Positions 34,240 to 46,499 of a stretch of 64,000 nucleotides of DNA are shown piece after piece. The notes beneath the pieces were generated by a model that was not told the origin of the DNA, made no database searches, and saw only the letters and a program-made list of their open reading frames with translations. The stretch is taken from the NCBI GenBank assembly GCA_026120185.1, contig JANUWF010001281.1, positions 2,708,501 through 2,772,500 on the forward strand. Direction: 5' to 3'. Made by a program: the position numbers and the translations under genes. The DNA is from Voacanga thouarsii (taxonomy: Eukaryota > Streptophyta > Magnoliopsida > Gentianales > Apocynaceae). How positions within the stretch are numbered: position 1 is the stretch's first letter; each line of letters starts with the position of its first letter.

Positions 34240-37200
34240 TGTAATACCCTGCACTTTTACCTTTGATTGGCTACTACTAATAGGATGAGAATTTATATTA
34301 ATGGCCAGAAGAAAAGATGATCAGTGTGATGAGATGAATATTTTGGTATAATAATATTTTGTTAGAACCTAGATGTAATTATCGGATTTGTTCTAACTGT
34401 ACCCTAAATCTTCAAAAGGTAACTATTGTTAGTAAAATAAAAATTTGAGGGTATGCTGAGAAGAGAAATTGATTAGTGTGATAAAATGCACGTTTTGTTT
34501 TGAATTATGCTATCTGAGTCACTGGGGGCATTTTTGTCATTTTGACTACGACTGCAACTTTGACCTTGAATTTGACCAAACTGTGAAGGAATTAAAGAAT
34601 TTAAGTATTACCAATGGATTCAGTAGAATTTTAGGAGTTGAATAGTGAAATAAAATATTTTCTTATTTCGGACCTGATTTTGGTCATTTCTGAAGAAAGT
34701 AGGAAATCTAGGATAAAAACGGTGTGTGTGACATTTTGTGATTGGTAGCACATGGACATGTGTCAATTTAAGAGAGGTTGCATCAAGAATTCATGCAAGA
34801 TGCATGGAATTAAAGAATTACAAAATAAATAAGGAATGATGTGTATTTTTGTGATTAGAACACATCACCTGTGGGCCCTTTTAATTAAGGTCTTGTGCAT
34901 TGTGATTGGCCAATACACGGACCATGAGAAGGTGGTTGAATAAATGAAAATTGGCCAAGAACACTAGCAGCCATACAAGAGAAATGAAGAGAAATTTTGA
35001 GGAGGAAATTAAGTAGTTGGTGTGTAAGATTTCCATTAGAACATACCTATATACTAGCCACCATACAACTAATTGATTTAAAATTTTCTTGGCCAAATAT
35101 CTGATGAGAATGGTAGTGGGAAGGCTGTTATACAGCCTAGAATTTTGGCAACCTCAAGGGGTGAGAAATAAAGGAAAAGAAATAAAGAGAAAATAGTAAA
35201 AAGAAAAAAAAAGGTAGGTAGTGTGTGTTCTTGGTGTAGTGTGTGAGGTCTTGAGAGGTTTTTGGAGCAAATCACACCAAAGAGCTATAAAAACAAGGTA
35301 AAACCCTACCTTTCTTGAACTAAAGTTGTTGTTGGGTGAATGATTATCATTACGATATCAATTTTAACAAGAAAACATAAGTTTCATGTCTTGATTTTGG
35401 ATCAAAAGCTAGGGTTTATAAACTTCGTTGTTGAACTCTCTATGTGTCTATGTGTGTCGGCTGCCTAGAAGCTTTATGGATATTATTTTGTGTGAGGAAG
35501 AACTGAATATTCATGGTAGTTTGAAGGATTGCTTTTGGTTAATGAAATAATGATCAAAGTAGAATAAAAATGGAATTTACTTAGTTGGAAAATGATGAAT
35601 TATACTAACTTTTGGTTAGAAGAAGTGAATTTGTGTTGAAAAAGCATGACTCTAGTGAGCTATTGGAATTTTAAAATCACAGAAGCAAAGGTGATTTGAA
35701 AGAAAATTGAGTGAATTAATGTCCCAAGGTGTTAAAGGCTAAAGAAAAATAATGGAAACTTTGAATAGTATAATTGAGGCAAACTACTAGGGCTTTTTTT
35801 TGCCTTGTATTATGTCACAAGAACTAGGACCCTGAAAAAGTCATTTATAGAATTAAATTCAAGAGTCTTATGGTCGTTTTGGTATATCACAGAGCTAAAT
35901 CGGAGTTGTGGATTTGAAGTTATGTGCAAAACAAAATCATGTGTTATGCAGTGAAATTCTAGAAAATTAGTTCGAAAATGGATGAAATTAAGGAAGAATA
36001 ATTTTGTGATTTTGGATAAAATGATTGAGAAACATGGAGTTAATCCCTTGTATATGAATAGAGAAAGGATGTGGAAAAGGTAAAACGAAAGAATTGAACA
36101 AACGATCTGAAAGAAATTTGAATGTTTTTCTTAACCGTTTGCTAACCATCGGCCCCACCGGCCAAACGTCGGTTGTATGTCGACTACCCGTCGGGCACGT
36201 CGGCTAACCATTAGCTACTTTTTGACCAAACACGATTTGACCCAAAAACGATGTTTGGTGTAGGTTTATCAATAAACGGCCAACGGAACGTTGAAAACTG
36301 TAGAAACGGTGGTTGAACAGTCGTGATCAGAAAGAGTTAATTAGGACACGAGATGAGTCTCTTGGATTTCTAAAACTTTCTAAAAGCTACTGTGCTTTAT
36401 TTTTTTCTATGAAATACTATGTTTTATACCATTTTCGAAATCTCTAAATATATTTAAGGTTTATCTGAGAAAGAATTGTTTTGCACCATTTAGGCTTGAA
36501 TGAACATCATAATTGGCTTGGAAACCTTAAGGAATGATTGAAGCATGCATTTTGTGAATTTAGTCCTTTTTGGATTTAATACTTAGTATTTTCAGAAACA
36601 GATAAATTTCGGAATCGAGCATTCATAAATTGACTGGAATGCCCTTATTAGAACATTTTATGGAAACGTTTTTGGAAACTTTGTATTTTATCCTCTTTTG
36701 GGATTAGAATTCTTGATTTCTTCAAGTGAGTTCCTTTCGGAATCGGGTTTTTGATAAATGATCCAAATGTCCTTATTGGAATGTTTTATGAAAACCTTTA
36801 GAATTGGGTATTCGGTAAATGACCGAAATATCTTTATTGGAACTCTTGTGAACACTTTTCAAATCGGGTAATGATAAGATGACTCGAATACCCTCGGAAA
36901 GGCTTTTGGAATCCAATATGGTTAAAATGACCCGAGTACTCTTGAAAATGACTTTTGTGATTGAGTATGGGCAAAATGACCCAGATACTCCTTGAAACTT
37001 GTTTTGATAAAAATTCTTTAACTTATTTTGCCATGGTTTTGGAAAATGATCTCCCGTGATGAGATTGACTTTTGAAAAATGACATTTTGATCCCGAAAAT
37101 TATTTTATTGGCCTGATGTGCCAATGGAATGAATTGATTGGCCCTATAGAGCCTATGGAAATTATGATTTAACTTGCAAGTTAGTGGAATCAAATTCTAG

Positions 37201-37378
37201 AAAATGTTATTTTACCCCAAAAATGTTTGTTTTGAAAATCTTGCGGGATCAGATAACCCTTTGGCCTGATCAGTCATAACTCTCTTGGACATATAGATGC
37301 CTTCGCTAATATAGCCATTAAAAAAGGCTATTTTGACAACCATTTACTATATCTCATAGCCAAAATGACATACGATAG

Positions 37379-38831
37379 TGATGTGTAAATTTTGGGTGTT
37401 AAAAAGCCATCAAATTTAAATCCTTCCCTTAGTTAAGTTTTAATGAAAACATTAGTCCCGAAATAGACATACGAGCAAGTATACTTATCGCAAGCATAGT
37501 ATATGGATTTAACGAGTATTGATCCTCAAAGGAACAAGTACACACTAATCACTTTTTATTCATTGTCTAACTGACCAAAATAATGTGAGAAAATAATAAA
37601 AAGAACATAAAGAAAAATATATACAAATCAAGAATGTATGAATATGTAATTTGGACAATTATCCAGGAAAATGTTAAATTTTGATTCAATTAATAGATGT
37701 CAATCAAGCTAACAAAACCATAACATCCATTAAGCTCATCATAATATTTTGATTCAATTAGCAGCTTTGTCAATCAAGCCATCCTAACCAAAATATACAT
37801 GAATCTCAATTCCTTAAAAACATGAAATTAGCTAATGACCATATATCAAGGCAAAATCAACTAATCTTTGATTACTTAGTTCTAAAATCATAACTTCTTC
37901 ATTCAAATCCACTAAGATTTAACAAAGGCGAAATCAATTCAACGAAACTCCTAACATCAAATTGTCTAAGTCAATTAGAAGAACTTACATCAATAGCTAA
38001 TGATAACAAGTAATCAAACACCAAAGATGACAAAGAATTGATCAAATAACTAAATTAACACAAAATCATGAATCCCAAAATAACATGAAATTACAATAAA
38101 AACTTTGAATACATCATTGTTTAAGAAAAAGAAGACAAAGAGAAAAGAAATCACTCATAGACAAGCCTCTTTCTTCTTCCTAGAAGACCCTCTTGAACAA
38201 TCCTCTTTAATTTGGTGAAATCCTCCTTCAATAAGTGATTTGGAATTTTTACTTTTTGATCCACCTCTCTATATGTATATGTCTCTTCTCTTGTGTTATC
38301 TTGTGCTTTTATAGGCCTCTTGGACGATAAATTTATAGCTTAGGAAGTCTTGGCCAAGTAGGATTCGGAAAATACCAAAATCATTAGAAAATTCATAATT
38401 TTATGCATAGAATATTTGCCTTCCAAAGCGTACCTGCTGCCAGGTACCTTTGACCCACCTGGCGCCAAGTGCACTCTGCTCTTCCCTTATTTTTAGTTTG
38501 TTCTCATCGACAAACAAAATGGACCCTGTGTCAGGTACAATTACCAGACCCGGCGCTAGGTCTGTTCTGCTTTTGTACTGAAAGTTGCTCGAATTCCGCT
38601 GCTCGACTAGAATGGACCCGGTGCCTGGTCCATAGGCTGGGCCTGGCCCTGGTACATTCTAGAATTGTTCACGTTTTGCTCAAATTTAACTTAAATCTGC
38701 ACAAATTTGCCAAAAACACTTTTTACATGGAAAATGTCAAATAGGAAGGAATATGCCTAGTTATTATAACAAATGTATTGCAAAACAACCTTAAATAACC
38801 AGAAAAATAATGGTGATTTTCGCCCCAGTCA
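37379..38831 (-). repeat. C-type LTR in the copied block
   Basis: Edges are tgatgtgtaaattttgggtg and gccccagtca, where C has cccctatca. It includes ggcgcc-type motifs at 38,455-38,475. The frame at 38,469-38,744 recurs in the LTRs at 43,270-43,435 and 47,711-47,935 and is LTR sequence. Confidence 0.8.
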
Positions 38832-41370
38832 CATACCCCCTCACTTGAACTTTTACTTGTCCTTAATCAAACACGAACTAGACACTAAGTATTTAGAATA
38901 GGATAAAATAATTTAGCAAATTTTACTTTAGAAAATTCATCCATACTGAAGACATAACCTTCTTCCAAACTTAAATATAAACATGTCATTCACTCTACCC
39001 TTTCAAAACCTTATAAACTCAATGTATTAAATCAAACAATTCCAAGGCCATCAAAGTTAAGTTAAACAAGTTTATATCAAGTACAAAAAATCATCTTACT
39101 CCTCAAGTAAAAACATCGATAACATAAATAATACAAGTCAAGCCATTTAACCAATTCAAGCATTATAAACTCAAATTTACTCATCTTAAGTAATAAGATA
39201 AGGAAAACACTCCATTCTCCTTTTTCCTCTCAAAATTTTTTTGAACTACTTAGGGAATTGATAGCCGCAAGTGCATGCATTTCTCTTCACACGTCGTATT
39301 GGCCCCATTTTAGTCATCATTTTTCTTCGCTTTTCTATTTCTTGCCTTTTTTCTTTCCTTACCTTCTTACCTTCAGGATAGCCTCAAGAATGTGATGCTT
39401 CTTTGTTTCTTCTCTTCCACTCATCGTATTGGCACCTTTTCCAGCAAAAGGTCTCTTTTTTTATTTTTTCAACAGATCAAAGAAATCTTATTTCAACGCC
39501 ATGTTTTTTTTTTAACTCACAATTTTTTTTTTCTCTTTCACTTAATTTTTTTCCTCACATTCCTTATTCATAACTCAAACTCAAGCAAACTTCAAATTTA
39601 TAATACAAAAATTAGTCAACACCTCTTACTGTATTTCATCGTATCATCCACAGTTAAACTTATAGAATAACATAAAACTCAAATACCAAATATAACCAAG
39701 GTTAACTTAAATTCTCAAAACCTGGCAAAATCTAACTTACTATACAAGTTTAATTTTTCAAATAAGAATTCGACTATAATCAAAGACAAATCTATATCTA
39801 AAATTAAAAAGAAAATCATAACTTCAGTATAGACAAACAAGCTCAATTTATCTCCAATCTACCAAAATTTTAAATTTTTAAATTTTTCAATTTTTTAACA
39901 AAATTGTTTGGTACCATGAAAACACCAAGATCATTGTTTAAAACTTGGATAAAGAATATTACTAAACCACTCTCCCACACTTAAATTGGACAATATCTTC
40001 ATTGGCCAAAAGATAACACAAGAAAGTATCTCCAAAGGGACCAAAAATGATAAAGGAGGAAAAAGTTTAAGCAATGCTTCCTATCTAAAATAAAGTGACA
40101 ATAGATATCAAAATTGGAAATAGAGAGAAGGGTTTGTTCAAGAGGACTTTCGTTCTACCTATAAAACAAAACACAAATAGAAGCAACAGAAAAATAATAA
40201 CAAAATAAAAACACACATAAAAAAAAGAAAACAATCTAAAGAAAAATACTAAAAAAAATCTTAAGAAAGTAAATAAAGACATGACTTACTCCCATACACT
40301 TAAGATGGAAATATTTTCCTTATTTGGGGGAAATAACATCTTACAACTACAAACATAAAATAAAGATACAAACTATTTCTACTCATTATGCTTCCTTATC
40401 AAACCTTTTGAAAAGAACTTAAAGTTCAAAATAGAAGATAGGCATGTTGAATGTAGGAAGAAGATAGGTTTTTGAAAAATAGAAGGTTTATGAAAAAAAA
40501 TTTTCTCACTAATGCAAAACACATAAACCTCTTTCTCTAACATTCTTTTAGACACACAAATATTTTTGTCAACATATAAGTGCATGTGGTCTCAAAAGAA
40601 TGCATCAAACTTGAAATCACCTTTTAGCCCTTCAAAAGAATGTTCACAATTAAAACACCCCTTTAAATTTAGTATTTAAGTTCTCAAAGATGTGATCAAG
40701 AAATTCTTACTTTTGAATATATTTACAAATACCAAGTTACCTTTGTTTGAATGTGGCGTAGGGTAGAAATTACCACCATCCTCCAAGGACTTCTTATGAT
40801 GTAGCATTGAAAGATCCAACTCCTTAAGACATGATAAATTTAACATGTCATCATTTGGACCGTTGTTCTCCAAGAATTAAGGGAAACCTAAAAAATCATG
40901 TGATAAAGATAGATTATAATTATTAACACGTAGGGTAGCATTGAATACCTCATTTTGTACATTGGATAATTGTTCCTCATTTCTTTTCTCTTTTCCTTGG
41001 GGATTCTCTTGTTCAAGCGTATGTGCCTTTATGTCATCATCAACCAACTTGGCTAGTTGTATTCTTAGATAGCTCTTACGTTAGGATGCTTCTTCATGCC
41101 ACTTAATGGAGGAATTTGTATTGGTGACAAAAGAATTCATTGAGGCTTCAAGTGACGTCTCATAAATAGTGTCAATTCGAGCTTGCAAATTTGCCAAATT
41201 CTCGTCATTATAGCTCATTTGATCTTGTGCCAAAAGTAGTTGTTCATGATGATGTCAATCTCGTGCTAAAACAAAAATTGAATCAAAAATAAAAAGAAAC
41301 AAAAATAATTAAAAAACAAAGAAAAGAAAATACAAGAGGGAAAAATAAATAATAGAAAAATAAAGAACTA
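38832..41370 (-). pseudogene. C-type interior in copied block, with conserved unknown ORF
   Basis: A polypurine tract (minus strand, 38,832-38,846) and an internal tract (ctctcccacacttaaa at 39,969-39,984) are present. From about 41,240 to 40,620 the minus strand encodes an ORF, broken by a few stops, with QMSYNDENLANLQARID, MNSFVTNTNSSIKWHEEAS, IQLAKLVDDDIKAHTLEQEN, GPNDDMLNLSCLKELDLSML and GNLVFVNIFKSKNFLI. It is the counterpart of 45,480-46,120. The end of the element, including primer site and second LTR, is missing. Confidence 0.6.
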
Positions 41371-41696
41371 GCACACATGAGACTCATTGGTCATTCACAT
41401 GTGTTTTTTATCAGACCTTTGGATACAAGGACGATACCACAGTATCAGCAGTTTAGGTCCAGACATCCCCCTTTTGATAATGTACCTTACTACAGATGTA
41501 GAATGGAAAATTTTCATGTACAAGTTCTCCATTGTATATATATGTGACCACCAGTGTGGGATGTTTGCATGGATCTAAACCTTGTATACTATGTTGGTTA
41601 TAAGTTATAAATAGCCCTTGTCTGGGTTACTGGACGGGGTGACACCCGGTGTTGATATGCTTCCACTATTATCTTTAGTAGGGGTGTTGCAAGCTT

Positions 41697-42082
41697 CTCC
41701 CATATCCTTCATGGTAAATTGACTTGATAGCCAAACCATTATAGATGACAATGTCCCTACATCATTTTCAATGAGTAGAATGTCATCTATATAAAGTACC
41801 ATAAAAGACACATTGTACATCTAACTTCTTCTATGAACATAGTTCATCACATTTTGTATAAAACCATAAGACTTCACAGTCGCATCAAAATGCATATCCC
41901 ATGCTTGTGGAGCTTGATTAAATCCATAAATGGACTTCTTAAGTTTGAAAACCATATGTTCTTGGCCTTTGTAATAAAGCCTTCAGGCTGGGACATATAG
42001 AAGTCTTCACTAAGATAGTTATTAAGAAAGGCTGTCTTCAAATACATTTACTATATCTCGTAGTCATAATGACATACGATAG
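41697..42082 (-). pseudogene. pol: K pol, central RT
   Basis: The minus strand encodes EHMVFKLKKSIYGFNQAPQA, WDMHFDATVKSYGFIQ and the catalytic MVLYIDDILLIEND, then VWLSSQFTMKDMGEA. YIDDILL is the copia form of the RT active site (usual YVDD). The part ends at H's target duplication and resumes at 7,749. Frame breaks occur near 41,980-42,020 and between 41,820 and 41,850. Confidence 0.85.
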
Positions 42083-43675
42083 TGATGCCTAAATTTTGGG
42101 TGTATAAAAATTATCAAATTTAAATCTATCCCTAAGCCAAGTTTTAATTATAACATTAATCCCAAAATACACATACAAGCAAATATACTCATCCCAATCA
42201 TAGTACAGGGAATTAACGAGTATCGATTCTCAAAGGAACAAGTACACATTAATCACTTTTTATTCACTATTTAACTGACCAAAATAAAGTGAGAAAATAA
42301 TAAAAAAGAAACATAAAGAAATATATACAACTCAAGGATGTATGAGTAGGTAATTTAGACAATTATCCTAGAAAACATGATAATGAACCAACTGGCAATT
42401 ATCTCAAGTAATTATCCTCTTGAAATCATGAAGGAATGTAAAGTAAAATTGAATTGTTTGTCAAGTCATGAATCAATTTTGACAAATTGCCCTTTGGTTG
42501 TCAATCCATGGAATACTATATTTTGATTCAAATTAATAGATTTGTCAATTAACCTAACATAACCAAAACATGCATTAAGTTCATCATTATATTTTGATTC
42601 AATTAGCATATTTGTCAATCAAGCCATCCTAACCAAAATATACATGAATACCAATTCCTTAAAAACAAGAAATTAGCTAAAGCCCTTATGTCAAGGCGAA
42701 AACAATTAAACTTTGATCACTTAGTTCTAAAATCCTAACATCATCGTTCAAATCCATTAAGATTTAACGAATACAAAATCAATGCAACGAAATTCCTAAC
42801 ATCGTTTTGTCTAAGTTAATTAGAAGAACTCCCATCAATAACCAATGATAACAAGTAATCAAATACTAAAGATGACAAAGAATTGATCAAATAACTAAAT
42901 TAATACAAAATTATGAATCCTAAAATAACATTAAATTACAATAAAAACTTTGAATACATCATTGTTTAAGGAAAAGAAGACAAAAAGAGAAGAAAGCATT
43001 CATAGACAAGCCTCTTTCTTCTTCCTAGAAGACTCTTTTCAACAATCTTCCTTGATTTGCTTAAATCCTCCTTCAATGAGTGATTTGGAATTTTTGCTTT
43101 TTGATCCACCTCTCTATATGTATATGTCTCTTCTCTTATGTTATCTTGTACTTTTATCGGCCTCTTGGATGATAAATTTGTGGCTTAGGAAGTCTTGCCG
43201 AGTAGGATTCGGAAAATACCAAAATCATTAGAAATTTCATTATTTCGTGCACAGAATATTTGCCTTCTAGAGGTACTTGCCGCCTGGTACCTTCGACCCA
43301 CCTGGTGCTAGGTGCACTTTGTTCTTCTCCTATTTTTGGTCTGTTCTCATCGACAGACATACTAAACCCAGTGCCAAGTATATCTGTCAGACCTAGCGCT
43401 AGATCTGTTTTGCTTTTGTACTGAAAGTTGCTCAAATTCCTCTGCTAGACCAAAATGGACACAACGCCTGGTCCCTTGGCTTGGACTGGTGCCAGGTACA
43501 TTCTGGAATTGTTCAGTTTTTGCTCAAATTTAACTTAAATTTGCACAAATTTATCAAAAACACTTTTTACAAGTAAAATGTCAAATCAGAATGAATATTC
43601 CTAGTTATTACAACAAATGTATTGCAAAACAACCTCAAATAACTATGAAAATAATGGTGATTTTAGCCCCTATCA
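42083..43675 (-). repeat. 3' LTR of C
   Basis: It begins tgatgcctaaattttgggtg and ends ttttagcccctatca. It includes gccaggtac-type GC motifs at 43,262-43,500. Confidence 0.88.
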
Positions 43676-45479
43676 CAAACCCCTACACTTGAAAATTTCT
43701 TTGTCCTCAAGTAAACACGAACTAGACACTAAAAATTTAGAAAAAGATAAAATAATTTAGCAAAATTTTCATTAGAAATTTCATCCATAATAAAGACATA
43801 ACCTTCTTCAAAATTTAAATGTGAATCTTTCATTCACTCAACCCTTTCAAAACCTTATAAAGTCATGTCTTAAATCAAACAATCCCTAGGCCATCAAAGT
43901 TAAGTTAAATAAGCTTATATCTGGTACAAGAAAATCATCGTACTCCTCATGGAAAACATCAACAACATAAATCATACAAGTCAAGCCATTTAATCAATTC
44001 AAGCATTATAAACTCAAGTATACTCAACTCAAGTAATGAGATAAGGAAAACACTCCATTCTTTTTTTTCCTCTCAATTTTTTTTCCATCTATTTAAGGAT
44101 TTGATATCCTCAAGTGCATAGATTTCTCATCACACACTGTATTGGCCCATTTTAGTCATCATTTTTTTTTTCAGCATTTTTCTTCCCTTTTCTCTTTCTT
44201 AGCTTTTTTCTTTCCTTATCCTTTTGCCTTCGGGATAGCTTCAAGAGAGTGTGATACTTCTTTATTTCTTCTCTTCCATTCACCGTATTGGCACCCTTTA
44301 CAACAAAGGTCTCTCTCTCTCTCTCTCTTTCTCTCTTTTTTTCTTTTTTCAATAGGTGATAGCAATATTTTTTCAACTCCATGTTTTTTTTCAGCTCACA
44401 TTTTTTTTTCTTTTTTCACTCAAAATTTTTTTTCTTTCCCTCACATTCCTTATTCACAACTCAAAGTCAAGCAAACTTAAAAATCTATATATGAAGAATT
44501 AGTCAACACCTCTTCTCGTATTTCGTCAGATCATCTACACTTAAACTTAAAGAATAAAAAAACCTCAAATACCAAATATAATCAAGGTTAACTTAAATTC
44601 TCAAGACCTAGCAAAATCTAACTTAATACACAAGTTTAATTTTTCAAATAAGAATCCGACCGTAATGAATGACAAATCTATATCCAAAGTTAAAAAGAAT
44701 GTGATAACTTTATTAGAGACAAATAAGCTCAATTTAGCTCCAAAATCTCCAATCTTCAAAAATTTCAAAAATTTCAAAATTTCAACAAAATTGTTTGATA
44801 CCAAGAAAACACCAAGCTCATTGATAAAAACTTGGACAAAGAATATTACTAAACTACTCCGCCATACTTAAACAGGACAATGTCCTCATTGGCAAAAAGT
44901 TAACAGAAGAAAGCATCTCCAAAGGGATCAAAAACGATAAAGGAGGAGAAAGTTTAAGTAATACTTACTAAGTGCAATAAAGTGCCAATATATATAAAAA
45001 ACTAGAAATAGAGAAAATGGCTTGTTCAAGAGGACTTTAGTCCTACCTATAGAACAAAACACAAATAAAAGCTCAAGGAAAATAATAACAAAATAAAAAC
45101 ACACATAAATAAAAGAAAACAAACTAAAAAAAAATACTAAAAAATCCTAATAAAGCAAATAAAGACGCGACTTACTCCCCCCACAATTAAGATGGAAAAT
45201 ATTTTCCTTATTTGGAAGAAATAACACCTAACAACTCCAAACATAAATTAAAGATACAAACTCTTTCAACTTATCATGCTTCTTTATCAAGCCTTTTGAA
45301 AAGAACTTAAAGCTCAAAATAGAAGATACGCTTCATGAATATAGAAAGTGGAGAGATTTTTGAAAAATAGAATATTTATGAAACAATTTTTCTCACTAAA
45401 GCAAAACATAAACCTCTTTTTCTAACATTCTTTTAGACACACAAATATTTTTGTCAACATATAAGTGAATATGATCTCA
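43676..45479 (-). other. Non-coding 3' part of C
   Basis: It has the terminal polypurine tract (43,676-43,690, minus strand aagtgtaggggtttg), a pyrimidine-rich tract on the plus strand (44,060-44,460) with a CT microsatellite at 44,308-44,336, and an internal polypurine-like motif at 44,850-44,870. No gene is supported; the open frames on both strands follow low-complexity DNA. Confidence 0.6.
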
Positions 45480-46120
45480 AAGGAATGACTCAAACTTGAA
45501 ATCACCTTTTAACCCTTCAAAATAATGTTCACAATTAAAACTCTCCTTTAAACTTAGTATTTGATTTCTTAAAGATGAGATCAAGAAATTCTTACTTTTC
45601 AATATATCTACAAATACCAAGTTCCCTCGCTTTGAATGGGGTGAAAGGTAGAAATTACCACCATCCTCCAAGGACTTCGTAAAATGTAACGTTGAAAGAT
45701 CCAGCTCCTTGAGTTATGATAAATTTAACACATCATCATTTGGACCCTTGTTCTACAAGACTTGAGACGAACCTAAAAAATCATGTGGTAAAGAGAGATT
45801 AGAATTATTAGCACATACGGTAGAATTGAATACCTCCCTTTCCACCTTAGATAATTGTTCCTCTTATCCTCTCTCTTTTCCTTGGGGATTCTCTTGTTGA
45901 AACGTTTGAGCCTTTATGTCACCCTCAACCAACTTAGCTAGTTGTGTTCTTGGATGGCTCATACGTTGGGATGCTTCTTCATACCATTTAATAGAGGAAT
46001 TTGTATTGGCGACAAAAGAATGCATTGAGACTTCAAGTGACTTCTCACAAAAAACGTCAATCCGAGCTTGTGAATTTGCCAAATTCTCGTCATTATAGCT
46101 CATTTGATCTTGTGCCCAAA
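45480..46120 (-). pseudogene. C unknown ORF (~205 codons, broken)
   Basis: The minus strand encodes DQMSYNDENLANSQARIDVF, MHSFVANTNSSIKWYEEASQ, RTQLAKLVEGDIKAQTFQQE and, after stops at about 45,864 and 45,720, KELDLSTLHFTKSLEDGGNF, RGNLVFVDILKSKNFLISSL and CEHYFEGLKGDFKFESFL. The same frame is recognisable in the copy at 40,620-41,240. No known domain was recognised. It may be the gag-distal coiled-coil part of an Athila gag, but I cannot show that. Confidence 0.5.
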
Positions 46121-46475
46121 ACTAGTTGCCCATGATAATGTCAATGTCGCGCTCAATCAAAAATCAAATCGAAAATAAAAACAAACAAAAAAAATAAAAA
46201 ATAAAGAAAAGAAAAAATAATAGGGAAAAACAAATAATAGAAAAAGAAATAAAAGAAAAACACACGCATTCACAAACAATCTAAATATAAAAGTTAGTAG
46301 TATTTACAATACAACATCAAGTAAACTAGACAGTCTAGTCACACAATGTAACAAACAACAAGATAGAACACTGATTCACACAAAGAACATATATACATAT
46401 TTACATATAGATATATGGACATATAAACATATAAGCATGATTAAATAAACAAAATCCAAGAATTCACGGTATTGT

Positions 46476-46493
46476 TCCCCGATAACGGTGCCA
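46476..46493 (-). other. Primer binding site of C (tRNA-Asp type)
   Basis: The minus strand reads TGGCACCGTTATCGGGGA, next to the LTR end. It differs from the site of J in two positions. Confidence 0.8.
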
Positions 46494-46499
46494 AAAACT

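Larger units (their letters stand above)
37277..41370 (-). repeat. Copied block: K RT fragment joined to C-type element, inside H's 3' LTR
   Basis: Bases 37,290-37,378 match K's RT at 41,990-42,082. Then follows a C-type LTR (37,379-38,831) and C-type internal sequence to 41,370, in the same order as 42,083-46,250. The junction acatacgatag|tgatg is the same in both places. There is no second LTR and no target duplication of its own, so it did not arrive by retrotransposition. The left edge is blunt after cagtca. The right edge shares taaag with the missing LTR H sequence. By eye the two K pieces differ at about one base in six. Confidence 0.85.
7750..41691 (+). mobile_element. Chromovirus H (Ty3/gypsy, Tekay-like), nested in K
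   Basis: Both LTRs start tgtaatacccYgcactttta (7,750 and 34,240). The 5' LTR ends gttaca at 20,808 and the 3' LTR gttgca at 41,691. The five bases AGCTT flank it at 7,745-7,749 and 41,692-41,696, a perfect target duplication. Between the LTRs lie a Met-type primer site, an acidic ORF region, decayed gag, a deleted protease-RT, RNase H, integrase and chromodomain, then a polypurine tract. Removing inserts J and I leaves LTRs of about 4.1 kb and about 4.2 kb of internal sequence. The element is dead: stops occur throughout pol. Confidence 0.92.
34240..41691 (+). repeat. 3' LTR of H, with internal replacement
   Basis: The LTR is present as 34,240-37,276 and 41,371-41,691. Compared with the 5' LTR it lacks the part corresponding to about 19,744-20,440 (about 700 bp). 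In place of it stands 37,277-41,370, which is not LTR H. The right piece carries the same end (ggtgttgatatgcttccact) as the 5' LTR. Confidence 0.9.

Noticed and set aside
38469..38744. 91-codon frame and its counterparts at 43,154-43,435 and 47,711-47,935
   Set aside because: They lie in LTRs and recur only because the LTRs are copies. The strand and frame are not kept.
40085..40282. Phe/Val-rich frame repeated at 44,928-45,122
   Set aside because: It is low-complexity non-coding sequence of the C family; similarity only reflects common ancestry of the copies.
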